Positions 30,729 to 44,150 are shown, numbered from the stretch's first letter. The stretch: 64,000 nt of DNA from Hibiscus mutabilis (GCA_019671005.1 CM033718.1:3472001-3536000), one strand, 5' to 3'. A program made the numbers and translations. Notes: generated from the sequence alone by a model not told the origin.

Positions 30729-32139
30729 CGACAATTCGCACCACCAAAAGTTAAACCTGGCAAGCTAGCACTGACATGATCTGCCTAATTGTTTTTGTTT
30801 TTCAAAACCTAATGTCTTGGAATTCCCCCATGGAGTTTTATTTCAACTGCGGTGTCATTAAAGTCCAATTTCACACATAAGTATTTTTTTTATTACTTTC
30901 GTTAAAATTGTATTTAAAATGTGATATATATTATTAAATTTAAAGTTATATTTTTATACATAAATTGTTAATTTTTTTATAAAATTTAGGTTTAAGGATT
31001 CAATAAGCCTTTAAAATTTTGTAAAAAAATCAATTAAGTCTTTAAAAATTTTTGCACCCAATTAAGTCATCAAACTCAATAAAAAATTAATTTGACCCTT
31101 TGACCAACGTTAACCGTTAATTTAAATAATTTTTTTTAAATTATTGGAATGTGTCGCAACAGGATAATACCACTTGTCATTTCTAAAAAAATTTAAAATT
31201 TAATTTTTAAAATATATCTATCTAAAAAATTAAAATTCTGAAAAATTATTTTAAAAATATAAAAAATATTTTTGATTTCGGAATTTATTTAAAAATGGTA
31301 AATAATTACTTTTCAAAATATTAAATATTTTAAAAATTAAAAAATATTAAATATTATTACACAATTATAAAAAATAAATTAAAAATATATAAAACAATAA
31401 GATTGATTTTGTTTTTTAAAATAACTTTTATTGTTTTATAACTTTTTAAATAACTTTTATTGTTTTATATTTTAAAAATAAAATATTTTAGTTTAAATTT
31501 ATTTATTTTTCCAATTTTTAGTTTAAATTTAAAAATATTATTTTTTATGTTACTATAAACTATTTTAAAATTCACGTGCTAGATTTATATAGCTAAACAT
31601 ACCATTAAAGCTTATGTTTTGAATGTGTGGTAAAAAATGTTTGTCACCTCATCTCATGAGTTTTAACTGGTACATTTAATTTGAGAATATAATATCTCAT
31701 TAAAAAAATCTTATGTTTTAATTGAACCGAACTCGAAAAAGAAAAGAACTTGTATTATTTAACTTCAAAGAAAAAAACTTGCACTATTATACACAAATCG
31801 TTACTGCATTGGACTCATGGAGACGAAAATGTCACCTTCTGCAAGATGCATGGAAAAGAAAGAGCTTTCTCCATTTTTGGAAGCTCTAAAAAACATAACT
31901 CTATAGCAAAAACTAAAGCCTACTTGTTTATATCCTATTTCTGGATGTGCTTCCAAGATGGAAATCAGCTATCGGTGACAGTTGATCGGGTAGCTAGGGA
32001 GCTTCTTACTACAGCTCTCCATGGCCACAAGTTAAAACGGCTTCCTCCGAGGTGTTGAGCGCAATGCTCGAAGGTTTGCCTTATTCACAGAAAACCTGGA
32101 AAAATAATGTACAACATTCTGTTTTCCTTTCTGCATTTG
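30729..32139. other. AT-rich DNA and MAPKKK5 3' region
   Basis: 30950-31560 is extremely AT-rich. 31600-32139 probably includes the 3' UTR of the minus-strand kinase gene; a plus-strand ORF there (31750-32058) has no recognisable domain. Confidence 0.5.
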
Positions 32140-35100
32140 TCATCTGAAAATATGGAGCTTCTTAAACTCCTGGTTGGTAGACCTACTAAAAGGGTTGGGG
32201 TGATGGGAACTTTGACCTGAGTGTGGAGGAGACAAGCTGGGAAGGGTCTCAAGAGTAGAACGAGGGGACTTACGTGCGGCCACTCGCAACTCTGGACTCT
32301 TGTAATGACATCGTTGCGTAGTCTCCCTGGAGAAAATGAAAGAATGCGGGAAGCTGGAGCAGAGAGTCCAAGAAAATGAGACAAGTCGAAGGGAATGCAA
32401 AAATTAAAACTCTTTACCTCTCAGGAGTCACAGTTTTCGGACTTCGTTGGCTTTGCTGCACAGGCAATTGATCCAGTTTGAATTCAGATCGCTCTCTAGG
32501 ACTAAGGGGCATATCCTGCATGTATATATATTAAATAAGTTAATAAATAAACGATTAGATGTCGGACTCAGCGGCAACAAGAGGGGAAGTATTCTTATTT
32601 ACCGTAGACTTTAGCCCATTAGCAGATGAGGCACCCGACAGAGGTGAGCATTTTACAAATCTATGCTCTAGTAACATGCTTGCAGACGGCCTCTCTGCCG
32701 GATTTCTTCTGAAGCAACAGCGTAGGAAATCCTTCCCCTCGGGTGATAATGTTTCGGGAATGGGAGGGGCATCCTTCATCACTTTAAACATAGCTGCAGC
32801 CTACATTAACAAAGAGGAGAGTTGGCATGTTTAGATTTTCTCCAATACTCAGTGAGATTAACGAAGTGAATGAAGATAACATCAGGTGCTTACCCCTTCA
32901 TACTCACTCCACGGTGCTTTACCCGTGAACATTTCGATAATCGTACAACCCAAACTCCAAATATCAACAGCTAGAGCGAGATCGGAACTATTATCTTTCT
33001 GCATCACGGCTTGCATAAGCTGCAGTGAAACGAACAATGTCAGTATGTATAAACTACAGGCGGAAATGCATTGATATGTTACAAGATAATACCTCTGGAG
33101 CCATCCAGTATGGACTTCCCTTCAAAGATAGATCGGCTCTTTGACCGCTAAGCTGCGCAACAAGAGGATCCAAAATTATTCAAGCTGAAACGTAAAAACG
33201 ACATCCAGCAAAGATCTTCAAGCTAGGTTTCTTGGAGGAACAATACGTAATGAAAGACAATACAGCATGTATCGAAAGATAAAGGGAAGATACGAAACTC
33301 ACATGTTTGGACATCCCAAAGTCGGCAAGCTTGACAACGCCGGATGCATCAACCAGCAAATTAGCCCCTTTAATATCTCTGAATAGAACAGGTAAAAGCT
33401 CATATTAAGCTACCGATAATTCACGCAACACTACTAAAATAGTTCATTTTCTCCGCTCAAACAAGAAATCAGTATACAGTGCTTTGTACCTGTGGATTGT
33501 CATTGTGCTGTGGAGGTAAGCCAACCCGGAAAGAATATGACGAGTAAAATTGCGAACAATGGATTCTGTTATGGCACCACAATGGTCCCGAACATACTTA
33601 TTAATCGAACCAGGATGAACATACTCCAGATATATGTAGAACTTGTCTTCAACCTGCATATGCAGAATCAGAATGCCTTAATAGAAGTGCGTAGATGATA
33701 ATTGGAGTAAGAAGATGAAATCCTAAATACGCAATCTGCATGTTACTTACTGTTTCACTACCATAATACTGAACTATGTTTTGATGCTTAAGCTGGCTAA
33801 GAACCTTAATCTCCTGCAATTAAAATAAAACAGCAAGGACAATTGTAAAAGAAAGAAACAACACTCGGTATTCATTTAATATGCGCTCTTCTCTCGCTAG
33901 AGTGAAGAAAAACCTGCTCTAGTTGCTTTATAGACTCTGCGGATTTCGGGTCGTCCGGAAATATTTCAACTTCCTTCATTGCACATAGTGCACCCGTTTC
34001 TCTGTCAGAAAGAAGAAGCCCCTTTAGCATTTAGATTGCAAGAGCAACGGAAGCAAATTTATATAGAACTTGCATTGCATACCTATTACTGGCTACATAA
34101 ACGCTTCCAAATGTACCACGCCCGATAAGCTTGCCTTTTTGCCATTGACTTTTCATCGGCAATGGCTCTGGTTTAGTTGGAACTTGGGGAATGGAAGCTG
34201 ATGGTGAAATCATGGCTGCTCCGGGAGGAAGAGGTAACGGATGGACAATAGGGCCATTACTTTCAGGTCGGGTTGATGAGAACTCCCGTGGGAATTCCTG
34301 ATGTATCGGTGAGGCAGGTCCACTTTGGCTTTTATATGTTCGACGAGGACTTATATTTGGACTGTGAAGAGGAGTATTATCGGTACTAAATATGATGAAA
34401 TCATAGAATGCTGGGGGAGGATGTACCGCCATATCTAATGCTGGCTTCTCTGGTGCAGACCAGACTTGTTTTCCCGTAGGAGGAGTAATGTAGTGTGGAA
34501 ACATGTCACCGGTACTCATTCTGTGTGGACTAAACGCAGACGAACTACTCAATGGACTCGCAGGCGCACTCCTAATAGGAACATTCACCCTAAAATCATC
34601 TTGAGAACTGTCCCCTCGATTCACTTCTTGATGCAACATCTTAGGGGTTGATCTTATGTCCAAATACTCCTCCATCTTCCTCGCGCCACGAGACGGGAAC
34701 ATACTGTAATACGAGTAATCATCGAACTTTCAAATATAACAGAATCCATAAAAACAGGCTATCAGAATGTTTAAATCGGCTCTAAATGCCGAGATTGAGC
34801 ATTCAGATTATCAGTCAAATAATATTGCTATTATGAATAAATCATCCACCAGATCATGATTTGTTCCTAAAATTAGCATAATTGAATATCAATCTCCATA
34901 AAAAAGCTGCAAAATCTTAATTAAAAGTAGTAATTGAGAAGGAAAAATCACCTTGAATTGGAAGGAGTTCCATCTACTTTTTCTCTATCTCTATAATCTA
35001 AAGCTTTGCCATGTCCAACCTCAGTCGGCGACGGCAACCGTTGCACGCCGTCTCCTTCAGGAACCGGAAGCGGAAGCGACAACGGCACCGATGGTGCCCT

Positions 35101-35400
35101 CGAAGTAGGAGCAGAAGAGGACAAAGGAGAATCGAAGCTGGCGGACAGCGGAGACGCCACCAACTCCCGGTCGCTAAGACGCGTCAGCTCCGGTTGCTTC
35201 GTCAGCTTAGGCCCCGCAATGCGAAACCCCAAGTAATGGTGACGAGAACTGTGGCGTTGCTTGTGATTACGCTTATCATAGTTATTATTATCTTGAAAAT
35301 GATTCCCTGAAGAAGCTGCCGGCGCGGCGGCGATGGTGGAAGAAGAAGCCGACGGCGACGAAGAAGAAGAAGTAAAGGAAAGATTCAGAAGCCAACGCAT
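32140..35400 (-). CDS. MAPKKK5: MAP kinase kinase kinase 5 (MEKK/YODA class)
   Basis: Eleven minus-strand exons (35400-34952, 34703-34083, 34001-33914, 33813-33751, 33653-33490, 33378-33303, 33152-33093, 33019-32894, 32800-32603, 32515-32418, 32326-32140) join in phase to 709 aa; Arabidopsis MAPKKK5 has about the same length and the same N terminus type (MRWLLNLSF). The N-terminal 340 residues are Ser/Pro-rich and probably regulatory, with [11 protein letters not shown] and HPLPLPPGA blocks. The kinase domain has the glycine loop GRGTFGSV (344-351), Lys366 in [17 protein letters not shown] (Asp463), DFG (481-483) and APE (505-507); all catalytic residues are intact. The C-terminal tail is Ser/Pro-rich. 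Known role: relays pattern-recognition receptor signals (via RLCKs such as PBL27 in Arabidopsis) to MKK4/5 and MPK3/6. No lesions. Confidence 0.95.
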
Positions 35401-38400
35401 GGCTTGAAATCATTCTAAAAACAAAGAGAAATCAAAACGAAAATTTTCCGCGAAGAAAAAAAAGAATCAGAAACGAAATATTCGAAGGAAAATCCAAACA
35501 AAGAGGTTTTAAAAAATAAAAACAGTTTGGATTTGAACGCAGTTCTGGTTCGGAATTCTGGATGTCGGGAAATCAGTTTTCTTATTGTTCTGTCCGAAAA
35601 TCTAAAAAAACAACACGCTTTACAACAGAAGCTTTTTCTGTTTTGCTTTTAAATAGGTCAAAAAAGTCAAGCGCCTCTTCGCTGTTTTTCCTACTTCTCT
35701 TTTTTTTATTATTTTATATTTAAGAACAATTTTATTATTATTATGTCGTTTTATTACTAATATTTTTTTTTCAATTCTTTAATAAAAAATCTTGTACTAT
35801 TCAAATTGGTTTTTAGTTATAAAACGATTACTGCTGATAACCAATTAAACACAGTAATGGATTTTATGTAAAAATAACTGACCTGGCAATAATGTAATTG
35901 ACTCTTGAATATAATAAATAAATAAATAATCAATTCAAAATTTATGAAAATGTTGTTTTATAATATTTTTTTAGGATAAATACCAACGAGTTGGTCCAAG
36001 TAATAAGTAATTTTTCATTAAAAAATTCACTCACTAAAATTAGGTATACTAAATTAGTCGTAATAAAACTATGTGAAACTGGCAGGGTAATTAAAATAAT
36101 AATAATACGAAGAAGAAGAAAGAAAGAAAATAAAAACTGAAACATTTTGATTGTTACTGATAAGCAATGTATATATGTTGTAATTTTAAAAAATAGTTAT
36201 ATAGGTTGATATTTGAATTTTATGTTTATATTCATATATATATAATGTACTTTTTCTTTTGTTAATAATAATAAAATTATTGTATATTTTGTTGCATGCA
36301 AATAAGAATGTATTTATTTAATAAACTCAAGAAAGCATGGAAAATCTATTTTTAAAAATTGAATTTTGACCCATTTCCCAAACTTATTTGAAGAAGAGTC
36401 GTTTAATTCAATTTATTAATGATAATGGTGCACTGATTTTTCTTCTTTATAGCTACACTTTCAATCATTCGGGGGGAATAGACTAATTCCAAATGGTATT
36501 TTTGTGTGGTATTTTTAACCACTGTGTTGATTGATGATTTTGGATAAGATAAATTTAAGTAAAAAAATATTAACCCAAGACCTTAACAATACATTAAAAA
36601 TAAAGAAAAGTGATCTAGTCGTTTTATTTCTGAGTTTATTAATACTAAATTAACAATAATAATAATAATACTAATAAAATTTAACGAGTGATCTCAATAA
36701 AAAACTAGATAATATTTATTTTAAGAGACACATGTTTAATTATAATGTATACAAAATGAGTGTGTGCAATCAATAATATTGATATATTTATTATCATATG
36801 TTCAGTACACGTCGACATATATTGAGTTTTTTAATATTTAAAGTTTTAAGATTCATAATTTAACCTCTTTCTTAAAACATTCATTAAAATTAACATAATG
36901 ATTAATCTTTTATATTAAACCTATTTAAATTCATTACTTCTGCAAACATCGATGAAACTAAAATTCAGTCCACGTAATTTCTATTATATAAGAGATTATT
37001 ATTATTTATTATTATTACAGTAACTAAACGGGGAAAAAGGGAGATATGGATGAACCGACTTGGTCCTACACTATATAATCTGTAATAAAATATTTTAATT
37101 GTTTCTTTTTCCAAGTAAGGCCGAGTCGAGGGGGGAAACAGTGAGCAGGAGGATTAAAGACCGAGTCACACTCAGAGCACCGGGTTAATTAGGCAGGGTC
37201 AACGGTCAAAGTTTCAAATGGGCTTTTGCTGTGCTCATTTAGCACGCGTCGCCCTTTCTGCTTCCTCTCAACTTCGACTCTTTAATGACGCAAATGTGAG
37301 ATAAGCAGCCCTCGATTTATCACAAGTAATATATATATTCAAAATTCTTATATTTATGTTACGTTTATATATTTTTAATAATAAAATTATCAAATAATCT
37401 TAATTCGATTTGAAAACATTTAAATTAAAGATATAATAAAATTTAACAATTGGTATCAGTGAAAAAATAAATAATGTTCATATTATGAAATTTGAATTTA
37501 ACCACTCTATTTATAAAATATGTGTATTATTAAAAAATTAAAAATATATATAAACAAAGAATTTTAAAGATTTAAAACTTAAATCTTTAAAATAGACTTG
37601 CGTATGAAAAACAAATTCTCCTAATTGACTAAAGAATTCAGGATTCTTGGTTTTGGATGTCACCATCAAAATATTTAATCTGGGATTATATAATACGAGG
37701 AAGATCGTTGGAATGCCCAAGACATGGAGAGAAACAGTATAGTTGTTTCCATATTGAGCTGAAAACTAAAAGAAAAAAAACAACAAGACTGCAGACCAAC
37801 TCCAAGTCTTCTTTTTTGGTCTTGAATTGGATTCCTAACACCAGTTGTTGGGCTGCCGACATCTTTGGTAGAAGACAAGTCTTGGGGTGCCATTAATGTT
37901 AGATCCCACTAGAAACTACTATATATTCCTTATTCTAGAGTATTAATGTGCTATGACTCTCCACTTTATGTGCTAACAAATTTACGTTTTACTATGCCAG
38001 CCTTTGCGCTTGGTATCAAAACATGTTGCATAGCCATTGTTAGGAAGTATGTACATCAACGAGAATCAGTTGAATTAGTGAGATAAAATATTAATAATTT
38101 AATTTTTAATATATGTACGAAACACTTAAGTTTAGAAGGTTTTCTTAATTAATATCTACAAATATTTATAGGCTTCTGCAATACTCGTATAATTAAAAGT
38201 TAGATATCAATGGTTATACCAAAAACATTAACTTAAATTATTATTGTCATTCGAATGTACCTTTTAAAATTTTGTTGATATCAACGTGGAATGATGATAG
38301 GTTTTAAAGGTTAAACGAAGAGCGAATTTCAAAATTTCTTTTACCAAACTAAAATCACAAAAAATAGTTATTTTAACTATCTATCGTGAGTAATAATATT

Positions 38401-38990
38401 TTTTTTCTTGTTTACCGTAGCAAATGTATTTTTTAAATTGTTTAATTGTAATTATAAGGTAGTATCTGTTTATACATATTCTTAACCCTTTGACTATGCA
38501 CTTACATTTTATTTCGATTGAACATTTAAATTCGAATCTCTTAGAATGAACATCATCAACTTCTTCACTAGAATAACTTGCTGGTTTTCGTATCAAATAT
38601 TAAACCATTTACTCCATAACTATCATATAATACTAGTATAACATGGTTGTTTATCAACAATGATTGAATCAAAGCCGTCAAATTCAGGGACGAAACTATT
38701 GCCCCTCCCACTCTAAAGAAATTATTTTTCACTTTTGTTTTTTTATTTAAATTTTTTTTAAAAAAATTAGTTTACTTTTACATTTACTCTTTCACTTACA
38801 AATATTTACATTTTACTCTTTTAACTTTAAATCTTAACTCCGTCATGATGAAATCAGTTTGATATGTAAAGGACAGCATAGCACCGAATCGATCCTCCCA
38901 CCATTCCAAAACCACGTTACTTAGGGATATTTAAGCCATTCACAATATCCAAGTCCTAAATAAAAAAAGAATGCACCGAAAGAGAGGACC
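35401..38990. other. Kinase promoter and AT-rich intergenic DNA
   Basis: 35401-35650 is probably the 5' UTR and promoter of the kinase gene. The rest has no gene, RNA gene or element with clear ends; 37130-37310 is less AT-rich than its surroundings but not coding. Confidence 0.5.
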
Positions 38991-39000
38991 AATTTTATTG

Positions 39001-39325
39001 GGCATTATTATATAAAAACCTTTTTAAAATAGTTATTTATGTAAGTGATTCTCGGCCAATATTATTTAAAAAAAATAACATTTAAATCGTCCACGTAAAG
39101 AGATTTCGCGTTCTAAAAAACGCGAGCTATGACCTCGCGTTCTGCATATAACAAGGTCCGTCCGACGTGAGTCGACTTTTTATACTACGTAATTTAAAAT
39201 TACTAGATAAGACCTTCCTTGCATTTTCCAAACGTGAATTTCCCGAGATATTAAAGAGACACATTAATGTATTACGGTAATTACTGTTGGGACCTCGCGC
39301 TTTACACATAGCGAGAACCCATTAA
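39001..39325 (+). repeat. Left terminal inverted repeat of the MULE
   Basis: Matches the complement of 48370-48691 with substitutions, including ATAGTTATTTA, GTAATTTAAAATTACT and GATAAGACCT blocks. Carries GACCTCGC-type palindromes at 39101-39127, 39131-39158 and 39291-39318 and a decayed one near 39211-39248. Confidence 0.88.
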
Positions 39326-39796
39326 CCGTTTGACACCCTAAACCTTAATAAATGTATTTAAAAGGTTATAATTATTTGACTTAATTAAAATCTAAATTAA
39401 TTGACTTAATTTTTTAGTGTGATTTACCTATTATAATTATTCAAGTATATAATTTTGCGTAATTATTTGAAAAATCTTAAGTATTCGGAAGATGATCTTT
39501 AATTGTATATAAAAAGCAATTTGAACTAATTATTTGTAAGATTTTAATTTTTTGAAAGATGATTTTAGTAGATGGAAAATTCTAGTTATTTGTAAAGATC
39601 CTAATTATTTAAAAAGATCTTAAAGCATGGTAATTTGACCTAATTATCATTAAATAAAAATCTTTAATAAAAATCTGTGATAAAAAATCCTTATTTTTCT
39701 TAAATTAAATATCCTACTGATTGTAGAATATTTAAAATCAAAGGTCCTAATGTGAAAGCATTTCATATTTATTAGAATCAAGATATTATTTAAAAG

Positions 39797-40042
39797 AAAA
39801 TATGGTATTTAAAATTTATTAGTATTTAATATGTTGTATTAGTAATTAATTATCCTAATTAAAATAGTCTTTATTTTTAATTACAGTAAGAAATTAAAAT
39901 CTTATTCGAATCACGAATTAAAATATGGTATTTAAATTTTTTTAGTATTTAATATGTTGTATTAGTAATTAATTATCCCAATTAAAATAGTGTTGATTTT
40001 TTAATTATAGTAAGAAATCAAAATCTTATTTGAATTACCAAA
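39797..40042. repeat. 123-bp tandem duplication inside the MULE
   Basis: AAAATATGGTATTTAAA and TTAGTATTTAATATGTTGTA recur 123 bases apart with AATTAAAATAGT and AAATCTTATT following in both. Non-coding, AT-rich. Confidence 0.75.
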
Positions 40043-40072
40043 TAAGGATAAAAAATAAATTTAAATACCCTT

Positions 40073-40223
40073 GGAACTCGCTATTTGCAGAAAGCGAGTT
40101 CCAGTCAAAGAGCTGGAGTCCGTTCGGACTGAATTGTCGCGGCTTTTCAATAAACCTCGCGTTTTGCAGATAGCGAGGTCCATTGACGTCGCTTCGTATG
40201 GGGTGCGGGGACTCCTATAAATA
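40073..40223 (+). promoter_or_regulatory. Promoter cassette of the PMD gene: two palindromes plus TATA box
   Basis: GGAACTCGC...GCGAGTTCC at 40073-40102, AACCTCGCG...AGCGAGGTCC at 40153-40181, then TATAAATA at 40216-40223 and an ATG at 40327. The same order recurs at three other places in the element. Confidence 0.7.
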
Positions 40224-40326
40224 GGGCCAATTCTTTCAACTTTTATCATATCAAATTCTATTTTCTTGTTCTTCAATTACTATTCTCCATTGTTTTTATT
40301 TTTAAAGTCTTCGAATTTTCGGTACT

Positions 40327-42502
40327 ATGGCAAGATTATTGAGGCTCGACGACAGACACGTGTTTGATTTCTAGCGCTCAAACCCCGCGGTATTTTTTTA
40401 ATTTAAATTTTTTAATTATTTGTTATTTTTTTAATTGTTAATATTTTATTTAGTAATTTATGAATTTTAAATTTTATTTTGAAGGGGTATCAACGTGCCT
40501 TGAATTGTTTCATCAACCGCACGGGACCACCGCATCCGGATATTGTCCTTTATTTGCATGAATTCAGTTTTCGCCATCTTTCATACCTATTTGAAGGTTT
40601 GAAGTTGAATCGTCCAATGATTAACACATTACTAGAAAAGTGAAGGCTTGAGACACACACATTTCATCTTCCTTGAGGTGAGGCAACTATTACCTTGCAA
40701 GATGTTGCATTTATTCTCAATCAGCCCATTGACGGTGAGATTATCACCAAGATTACGGAGGCAGACTGGTCGGGTGTGTGTGAAACCTTGCTTGGACTGA
40801 GGCCGGAGGAGGACGATTTTAATGGTGGCAAACTCAAAATAATATTCTAGGACAACAATTTGACCAACCTACCCCTAGACGCTGATGAAGTAACGAAGAT
40901 GGTATAATTTTTTATTGTTTATTATTATTTATTTATTGTGAATTTTTATTTTATAGAACATAATATAATATTGAAAAAATGATTTGCATCGGTTTGCTCG
41001 TGTCCATATTCTACGAGTTATTAGGGGGTCTTGATGCTAGACAAATCTCGCAACAAGGTCCATTTGATGTGGTTGCATCATCTGGTGAGTACTGTGGAAT
41101 CCAAAAACAAATATTGGGGAGGGGCAGTGTTGTCATATCTATTTTGGGAGTTATGTAGAACCGTCGACCCAGACAGACGTGGCATTGGCGGGTGTCTTTG
41201 GTTGTTGCAGTCTTGGGTATGGTTTCGAATGCCATTTTTAAGCCTGATGCCTTGAAACTCGACCCCATTCTAATTCCCATTGTTCGAAGGTACAAATAAA
41301 TACTTATTTTATTATTTTGTTTTTTAATATTGGAATACATAGAATTGTTTTTTTAAATTATAGGTGGTTAGATCAATTAACTCACATGTGACTACCGACC
41401 ACCCAACAGAATTATCAACTGTTGATCGATAAGACGACATATGGGGTAAATTTTTTGAATCAAATTTTTTATTTAAAATTTTTAAATCAATTTTTTTAAT
41501 CGAATTGTTTAATTTAATATTTTTAAATCGAGTTTATCTAACTGATTTTACATATTTTTTGTAGTTCATGTGGATACTGTTCGAGGATCCTGATATTCAG
41601 GCATACATTTCACCTGAAATAATGCTGAGTAACGGCGTTTGGATTCTGATGGTTCCGCTCATACACTACGAGATAGTCAAGTGGCATCCTACCGATCGCG
41701 TGCTGCCATAATTCAACTATGTCCAAGGGATTCCAGATGAGCCACCCAATTTGGACGAATTACACAGGTTAACGTGACAAGGCAAGACGGAAGTCCATTG
41801 GGGCCATCATCACACAGAGTGGATGCAATAGTGAATGACCTGTTTCGGTAGGCGGCCCCGTAATTTAGAACCCATTATTGACTACAGCGTTACCTATGAG
41901 TATATATCGTGGTACCATCAAAATAGGAAGTCGCATGTACTAATCCCGGGGGAGTGAGAACGAGAAATAGATGTGCTTCCCCGAAATCGTCCACTGACGC
42001 AATGTGGTACCTGTACGGGAGGAGGTGGCCAGAGAAAAAGAACACACGCTCCCGGGGCATCGTCATTGGGAATAGCGCAAGCACCTGCCTAGTCAGCCGC
42101 CCAGCCAGAGACATCAGTGCCAGCACCTGCATTCTAGCAGTCAACTTTCTCGTCATTTTACCCCATGGGTAGTAGTCTATCGTTTCAGCAAATAGGGAGT
42201 CCGTCGGAAGGTTTTTCACGGACGTGTTTCATCCGTTTATAGTGGTTCCCCCAATCTACTATCTGACACTACATTTTCATCTGTTCCTCTAGTCTACAAT
42301 CTAAAACAGTTCAGATCTGGTATTGTGGATCCGACACCGCTATAAAGCCTATTTTTCACTGGCCCCAGTGCGAGTGGTGGGACTCACATTTTATTTGGTG
42401 ATGATGATGATGATGCTGATGGTGGTGCCATTGTTCGAAAAAAATTTGCGTTGGTATTGTCGTCCATCGCGATGCGGTACGAGTGGACATAGACGTCATT
42501 AG
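40327..42502 (+). pseudogene. Plant mobile domain (PMD, MAIN/MAIL-like) gene of the transposon
   Basis: Starts MARLLRLDDRHV, the usual beginning of transposon PMD proteins. Further blocks follow in order: a TFHLP...ATITLQDVAFILNQPIDG / EADWSGVCETLLGLRPE region (40640-40820), LDKSRNKVHLMWLHHLV and GGAVLSYLFWELCRTVDPDR (41030-41190), FMWILFEDPDIQAYI and VWILMVPLIHYEIVKWHPTDRVLP (41570-41710), and a basic end SRCGTSGHRRH at 42502. PMD proteins such as MAIN and MAIL1 act in silencing and genome integrity with PP7L phosphatases; transposon copies are of unknown function. Many in-frame stops and frameshifts (first stop after 15 codons) show it is dead here. Introns with GT-AG borders appear to remain. 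Confidence 0.85.
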
Positions 42503-42701
42503 GATGATTATGTAATTTTGTTTTATTTATGTAAAACAACTTTATTATTATTTAATCGAAAAAACTAGGTTATATCGTGGTAGATCTTGTTAGTTTTTTT
42601 ATAACTACAATTAAAGATAATTTATAATTACAATTACTAAACAACGTAAATAACATTATAATTACTTAACAACCTAAATAACTTAACAACCTAAGTTACA
42701 T

Positions 42702-43172
42702 TTAGTTGAAATGTATATAAGATGAGTCAGTTTTCGTGTTGTCATAGTATGTTGACAAATCTGATGTTAAGTTTAGTTCCTCAATTTTTTGCTCTTTATC
42801 CATTCGTCTACTATAGTTACGTATTACAATTGTCGCTTCGTCTTGTGTAGACAGAGTTGCTTCTTTGTTTTTGGATGAAGAAGCAACATGATCAAATTTT
42901 ACAGTCAACTCGATGTTCGTACCCCTGACACAAGTGTAGCTTCTAAACATCTTTCGAAGGTCTCTAGCGTTTGATAAGGGGAAGATGTAATGCAGCTCAG
43001 GGCTGGGCTCATCAACGAGTATTTTCGCCAACAAACAAGACATTTAGCGTACTGTAGATTCGCTAAGCTGCGTTGAAATCAAATCATATAGCTCATTTTT
43101 GTTGACCTTACTGCTGAAGGAAGTGTAGAAATAGGTTCTGAAATGGAACACCGTTGCAGAAAATCTTGCCAT
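42702..43172 (-). pseudogene. ORF of unknown function in the MULE, one stop codon
   Basis: From ATG 43172 (MARFSATVFHFRTYFY) the minus strand is open to 42702 except for a TAA at 43044-43046, giving about 156 codons. It contains VNKNELYDLISTQLS, ILVDEPSPELHYIFPLSN and LRKMFRSYTCVRGTNIELTV, a pattern of ordinary protein-like composition. I do not recognise a family; it may be an accessory protein or a displaced N-terminal region of MULE transposase. It has its own palindrome and TATA box (43246-43309). Being on the opposite strand to the transposase argues for a separate gene. Confidence 0.55.
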
Positions 43173-43245
43173 CTTCTGGACACTTTTAGCTGTAAAGGAA
43201 CGCATACAGATCAAATCATTTCACTATAGCTAACCCAAATTGAAG

Positions 43246-43309
43246 TTTTTATAGTCGGTGATGTAGTTCTTGAAAATTAGAATTCGTTTTCTGTAGATAG
43301 CGAGATTCC
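43246..43309 (-). promoter_or_regulatory. Promoter cassette of the minus-strand ORF
   Basis: On the minus strand a GGAATCTCGCTATC...GAATTC palindrome (43280-43309) precedes TATAAAAA (43246-43253), about 75 bases before ATG 43172. The second palindrome expected further upstream is interrupted near 43328 by inserted DNA. Confidence 0.55.
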
Positions 43310-43327
43310 TTCCATGTCAGTAATCTC

Positions 43328-44150
43328 TGTAGAATAGCGTACCAATACGCCAAACTTTAAATGCTCAATGGTTTTTTGAAGAAAAAAAACCCAAACGGCT
43401 AGTTCCCTACAGTATGGCAAACACCCGTACCGATATGGTACATAGGCGTACCGATACAGGTATCGATACGCGCCCAGGCGTATCAATAACCAAAGTTGCA
43501 TCAGATTCCAATGGCTAGTTCTGAAGAATAGCGTACCAATACGGCTACCCGTGTACCGGTACAGACAGCTTTGAAACTACAATTATTGCAGGAAATAAAG
43601 GCCCCAACGGCTCTAATTCAATCTTAACAGTCACCAATGGCTAGAAACTCATTTTGGGAAGTTAAAAGGACCCTTCAAGCACCAGGAAACAACTAATGAT
43701 CCTTAAGTCAATAATCATATGATCAAGAAATGTCTCAGTGCTCAAATTGTCATATTTCTTGCATAGACAACACTTGTGAGCTTAATTGTAAATATATGCT
43801 CAAGTGTTTTAGGTTTTGGGTGAGTGCTTAAGAGTGCAAACATATACCTAGTGAGAGGGATTTCGTTTGCTTAGAATTCTCTTGTTTAAGAGTGTTCCTA
43901 AAGCTCGGTTTGTAAGCTTTGGATGCTAGACTTGGGTTGTGAGTCTAGGTTGTAAAAGGTTGCCTCCTAAGCCTAGAAAAGGGGAAGAATTCTTAGTGAA
44001 TTGGTTGAAATCCTTGGTGGGGAGCTAAGGTAGTGGATGTAGGCTTTGTTTAGAAAGCTGAACCACTCTAAATTCTTTGTCTTTTATTCTTTTCTTTTGC
44101 TTCCACCACAAACACCCAAATTACACATTATCCACCACTTGGCAAGCAAA
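43328..44150. mobile_element. Inserted LTR-like fragment inside the MULE
   Basis: The sequence changes abruptly at about 43328 in the middle of a palindrome block (ATCTCTGTAG, shared with 46898-46906). It contains repeated GCGTACCAATAC/CCGATACAGGTATCGATAC motifs and, near its end, GGATGTAGGCTTTG...CTGAACCAC...TAAATTC, which resembles the transcript-start region of plant Copia LTRs. Ends not resolved. Confidence 0.5.

Noticed and set aside
30212..30754. ORFs in the tandem duplication (93 and 60 codons)
   Set aside because: On opposite strands and not conserved between the two units.
31750..32058. 102-codon plus-strand ORF beside the kinase gene
   Set aside because: Overlaps the expected 3' UTR of the kinase on the other strand; no recognisable domain.
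34466..35310. Plus-strand ORFs opposite kinase exons 1-2 (Arg- and Gly/Ser-rich)
   Set aside because: Reverse-frame shadows of the Ser/Pro-rich kinase N terminus.
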